The notes under the pieces were generated by a model. It ran no database searches, was not told the origin of the DNA, and saw nothing but the letters and a program-made list of their open reading frames with translations. From positions 1 through 10,626 of the forward strand of contig JACPXS010000068.1 in assembly GCA_016196415.1 (NCBI GenBank): a stretch of DNA of 10,626 nucleotides, read 5' to 3'. Source of the stretch: Candidatus Omnitrophota bacterium. Lineage in GTDB: Bacteria; Omnitrophota; Koll11; Aquiviventales; Aquiviventaceae. Shown here piece after piece: positions 8,661 to 10,626 of the stretch (within the stretch, counting starts at the first letter, position 1; each line of letters begins with the position of its first letter). The position numbers and the translations under genes were made by a program.

Positions 8661-9542
8661 ATGCAGCATCGAGGGAACCGGCGGGTTGACCTGCACGCGC
8701 ATGAGCTCCACACAACACCGCGTGTGGTTCGACCGCGGCAAGCAGGGAAAACGCTCGTCCCGTTGCTCAGCGTCCTGGTGGTATTAGCGATGGGGGTCGC
8801 CGGGGTGGCCATTTTTCTGCAGATGCAAGAACGGGATCGGCGCCAGGCCAAGGAACGCGAACTCCAGCTTGCCTTGGCGGAGAACGATGACTTGAAAGTG
8901 CGGCTTCAGGATCTCCAGCAGACCAAGTCCCGTATGGAGACCGAACTGACACGCGCTCGGACCGAGCTGACTCAAGCGCAGGAGGAGCTCGCCAAGAGCA
9001 CCGAAGCCAAGGAAACGTTAGCTCGGTCTATCGAGGATCGTGAGCGAGAAATCAGCCGCCTGACAAAAGAGATGGAACAGACGCAGCGCGAGTCGAAGCA
9101 AAGCGCGGACAGGCTTGCGGAATTGCAGAAACTCAACGAAACCGCCAAACAGCAACTCGCGGATTTGCGCAAGGCCAAGGAACAGCTGGAAGCGAAAGTC
9201 ATGGAACTCTCCGGACAGCCGCTCGTGGAGCTCGACAAGGTAACCGTCTCCGATCAGAAGGCCTCTGGAGCTGAGGGAATGGTTATGCCGGCCAGCGCGA
9301 CAGTCGCCACTCCCTCAAACGGGCAGATTGTGGTGGTCAACCGCGAGTACGATTTTATTGTCATGAACCTGGGAAAGAACCAGGGGCTCTCGGTGGGCCA
9401 AGAGTTCCAGATTGTGCGCGGGGATGAGGTGCTCGGGAAGGTGAAGGTGGAAAAGGTGTACGATGAGCTGTCCGCGGCCACCATTCTTCCGGAGTCGCAA
9501 AAGAACAATATCCGAGAAGGCGACACCGTGAAGGCCTTATAG
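8661..9542 (+). CDS. Membrane-anchored coiled-coil protein with a small C-terminal beta-rich domain, function unknown
   Basis: A 293-residue protein. A short basic N-terminus (~31 residues) is followed by one transmembrane helix, LVPLLSVLVVLAMGVAGVAI (~32-53). Then comes a long coiled coil (~58-185) rich in Glu, Lys, Gln and Arg with heptad-like spacing. A low-complexity linker (~190-225) leads to a compact C-terminal domain (~226-293) running from GQIVVVNREYDFIVMNLG to IREGDTVKAL. The pattern N-x-G-x-x-x-G-L-x-V-G-x-E-F-x-I-V-R-G-D-E-V-L-G-K-V resembles small barrel domains in envelope proteins such as the C-terminal part of FlgT-like proteins, but I do not recognise the family. The topology suggests a single-pass inner-membrane protein with the coiled coil in the periplasm. 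It has its own promoter and a strong RBS and is separated from bioD by 640 nt, so it is probably a separate transcript. Confidence 0.85.
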   Translation: MQHRGNRRVDLHAHELHTTPRVVRPRQAGKTLVPLLSVLVVLAMGVAGVAIFLQMQERDRRQAKERELQLALAENDDLKVRLQDLQQTKSRMETELTRARTELTQAQEELAKSTEAKETLARSIEDREREISRLTKEMEQTQRESKQSADRLAELQKLNETAKQQLADLRKAKEQLEAKVMELSGQPLVELDKVTVSDQKASGAEGMVMPASATVATPSNGQIVVVNREYDFIVMNLGKNQGLSVGQEFQIVRGDEVLGKVKVEKVYDELSAATILPESQKNNIREGDTVKAL

Positions 9543-9667
9543 ACCGTTCCGCGCGCCCTGAGCGCCCCTCGCCTCCAAATTGGGCACATCGCCCGTCACA
9601 CAGATCCCCTTGCCGCTCGCCGCTCTTAGCACCGCCCCTTCCGGGACGGGCTCATCCTTCGGCAGAT

Positions 9668-9736
9668 GTTGCCAGATGGCGCTGGGGTGTGTTGGCCATC
9701 TGGTGGCAACAGCCTGAGAAAGGGCCTGGTGCCAAC
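9668..9736 (+). other. Nested stem-loops in the leader of aroA (non-coding 9543-9762)
   Basis: GTTGCCAGATGGC (9668-9680) pairs with 9695-9710 (GCCATCTGG-TGG-CAAC, a 3-nt bulge) around a 14-nt loop. Two competing helices are possible: GTTGGC (9691-9696) with GCCAAC (9731-9736), and the imperfect pair GGCAACAGCC (9705-9714) with GGCCTGGTGCC (9723-9733). The whole 220-nt gap between the coiled-coil gene and aroA holds no convincing ORF or promoter. The structures could be a terminator without U-tract, an attenuator-like leader or a small repeat. Confidence 0.45.
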
Positions 9737-9762
9737 GGACAGGAACCGGGTGCGCACTGACC

Positions 9763-10509
9763 ATGGACGTCATTCTGCACGGGGCTTCTCCTCTTCAGGG
9801 CTCGCTAACCGTTCCTCCCGATAAGGCGATTTGTCATCGAGCTGTACTGATCGCTGCGCTGGCCGAAGGCGAGACGGAGCTTCGCCCTTGGCCAAGCGCC
9901 GAGGATTGCCAACGAACCCTCCAGCTTATTCAATCCCTCGGTGCTGTCGTGCGGAGATCGTCCACGTCGGTGTGGATTCAGGGCTGCGGGGTCGATGGCA
10001 TCCGGCCTCCGGGTTGCGAGCTGTGGTGCGGCGAGTCTGGGACGACGATGCGATTAGGGGCCGGGTTCTTAGCAGGCCAACCGTTCACCGCGACACTGAC
10101 CGGTGGCCCTTCGCTCAGCCGGCGTCCGATGCGGCGCGTCGCGGAGCCGCTGACGCAGATGGGGGCCCACGTTGAAGGGGCCACGTCCGCTTCACGTTCA
10201 GGCGCTCAGGAGCTCTACCCCCCATTGGTGGTTCGCGGCCGGCGCCCGCTTCGAGCGATTCGCTACACCATGCCCGTCTCGAGTGCGCAAGTCAAATCAA
10301 CGGTGCTTCTTGCAGCCCTCGCGGCGGATGGGCCGACGATCATTCAGGAGCCCCAGCAGACCCGTGATCATACAGAGCGGATGCTACGCCACTTTGGCGG
10401 GCATGTGGAGGGTAACGGGCGGGAAGTTTCCATCGAACCAGGGCGATTAGTGTCGCCAGGGATGCTTGAGCTTCCTGGAGATTTTTCCAGCGCAGCCTTT
10501 TTCCCTTGA
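9763..10509 (+). CDS. aroA: 3-phosphoshikimate 1-carboxyvinyltransferase (EPSP synthase), truncated at the 3' end
   Basis: EPSP synthase joins PEP to shikimate-3-phosphate in the chorismate pathway. The visible 248 residues match the first ~58% of the usual ~430. They include [12 protein letters not shown] (K21, R26; family PGDKSISHR), [18 protein letters not shown] with R97, [23 protein letters not shown] with K178, [10 protein letters not shown] (200-209) and [10 protein letters not shown] (239-247). Directly after that motif the frame hits CCT TGA (10504-10509), and no + frame continues with EPSP synthase sequence. The missing third carries the catalytic Glu (E. coli Glu341), so this product should be inactive. 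The downstream bases instead match sufC on the other strand, so the gene is cut by a junction and not by a simple nonsense mutation. The ATG at 9763 has no strong RBS. Confidence 0.9.
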   Translation: MDVILHGASPLQGSLTVPPDKAICHRAVLIAALAEGETELRPWPSAEDCQRTLQLIQSLGAVVRRSSTSVWIQGCGVDGIRPPGCELWCGESGTTMRLGAGFLAGQPFTATLTGGPSLSRRPMRRVAEPLTQMGAHVEGATSASRSGAQELYPPLVVRGRRPLRAIRYTMPVSSAQVKSTVLLAALAADGPTIIQEPQQTRDHTERMLRHFGGHVEGNGREVSIEPGRLVSPGMLELPGDFSSAAFFP

Positions 10510-10512
10510 CCG
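10498..10512. other. Junction between truncated aroA (+) and truncated sufC (-)
   Basis: Recognisable aroA ends with the FF codons at 10498-10503, and recognisable sufC (read leftward) ends at about 10505. The two genes meet tail to tail, each missing its 3' part. No target duplication or inverted end of an insertion element is visible. It is a rearrangement breakpoint or a contig chimera. Confidence 0.75.
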
Positions 10513-10626
10513 CCTGTCGAAACTCTCGAATCGGCACGTCGCGCCCGCGCACCCCCCGCAAGGCAGCTCGCAAGAAATTCGTGATCGTGACGCCGGGAAT
10601 CGCCGTCGGGTATTGGAAGGCCAGGA
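10505..10626 (-). pseudogene. sufC: Fragment of FeS-cluster assembly ATPase SufC, 3'-truncated and running off the window
   Basis: Reading the - strand from 10624 (frame open through the window edge) gives [18 protein letters not shown], then RAALRG and further on [10 protein letters not shown]. This is the SufC-specific segment downstream of Walker A (E. coli SufC has MAFQYPVEIPGVSNQFFLQTAL). SufC is the ABC-type ATPase of the SUF Fe-S assembly complex. Homology stops near 10500-10507, before the expected KxxLL and FSGGEKKR signature, and the frame then runs into the antisense of aroA, ending at 10340. Its 5' part, with Walker A, lies beyond the right edge. The fragment is short, but the match is distinctive. 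Confidence 0.8.

Noticed and set aside
8243..8851. 202-codon - strand ORF across the intergenic region and the start of the coiled-coil gene
   Set aside because: It crosses the promoter, the hairpin and a real gene start on the other strand, has no RBS, and its composition (Arg/Thr/Ser-rich) looks random.
10510..10626. Possible orotidine 5'-phosphate decarboxylase remnant on the + strand (KFVIVTPGI)
   Set aside because: Only about eight residues fit. The - strand of the same bases gives a much longer and more specific match to SufC.

Overview
The window is a GC-rich chromosomal segment from a diderm (Gram-negative-type) bacterium. The evidence for an outer membrane is two secretin genes at the left end. 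Nothing in the sequence fixes the lineage. The mix of secretins, a BioU-type biotin gene and a mini-transposon would suit an uncultured group such as Omnitrophota, Nitrospirota or NC10, but that is a guess. All clear genes but one lie on the + strand; the exception is a gene fragment at the right edge.

Layout: (1) 1-3760, two tandem paralogous secretin-family proteins, the first cut by the left edge. They share near-identical DNA blocks and a calcium-loop-like insert (DxNGDGDF). (2) 3805-4797, a full-length LacI-family regulator. (3) 4867-8020, a three-gene biotin cluster. It encodes a BioU-type suicide enzyme (usually auto-annotated as saccharopine dehydrogenase-like), then BioF and BioD. 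Together they would make 7-keto-8-aminopelargonate (KAPA), convert it to 7,8-diaminopelargonate (DAPA) and close the dethiobiotin ring without the usual BioA aminotransferase. (4) 8021-8660, a 640-base stretch without a convincing gene. It holds a 231-bp MITE-like element with 14-bp perfect terminal inverted repeats and 9-bp target duplications, two further inverted repeats, and a good sigma70-type promoter. (5) 8661-9542, a membrane-anchored coiled-coil protein of unknown function with a strong ribosome binding site. (6) 9543-9762, a non-coding leader with nested stem-loops. (7) 9763-10509, an aroA (EPSP synthase) gene that stops abruptly after about 247 residues.

The last ~120 bases carry, on the - strand, a piece of sufC (FeS-cluster assembly ATPase). 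aroA and sufC are joined tail to tail at about 10500-10512, each lacking its 3' part. This is either a real rearrangement junction or a chimeric contig end, and it should be checked before the right end is trusted.

The most interesting biology is the bioU-bioF-bioD cluster. The least trustworthy stretch is the right-hand 130 bases.
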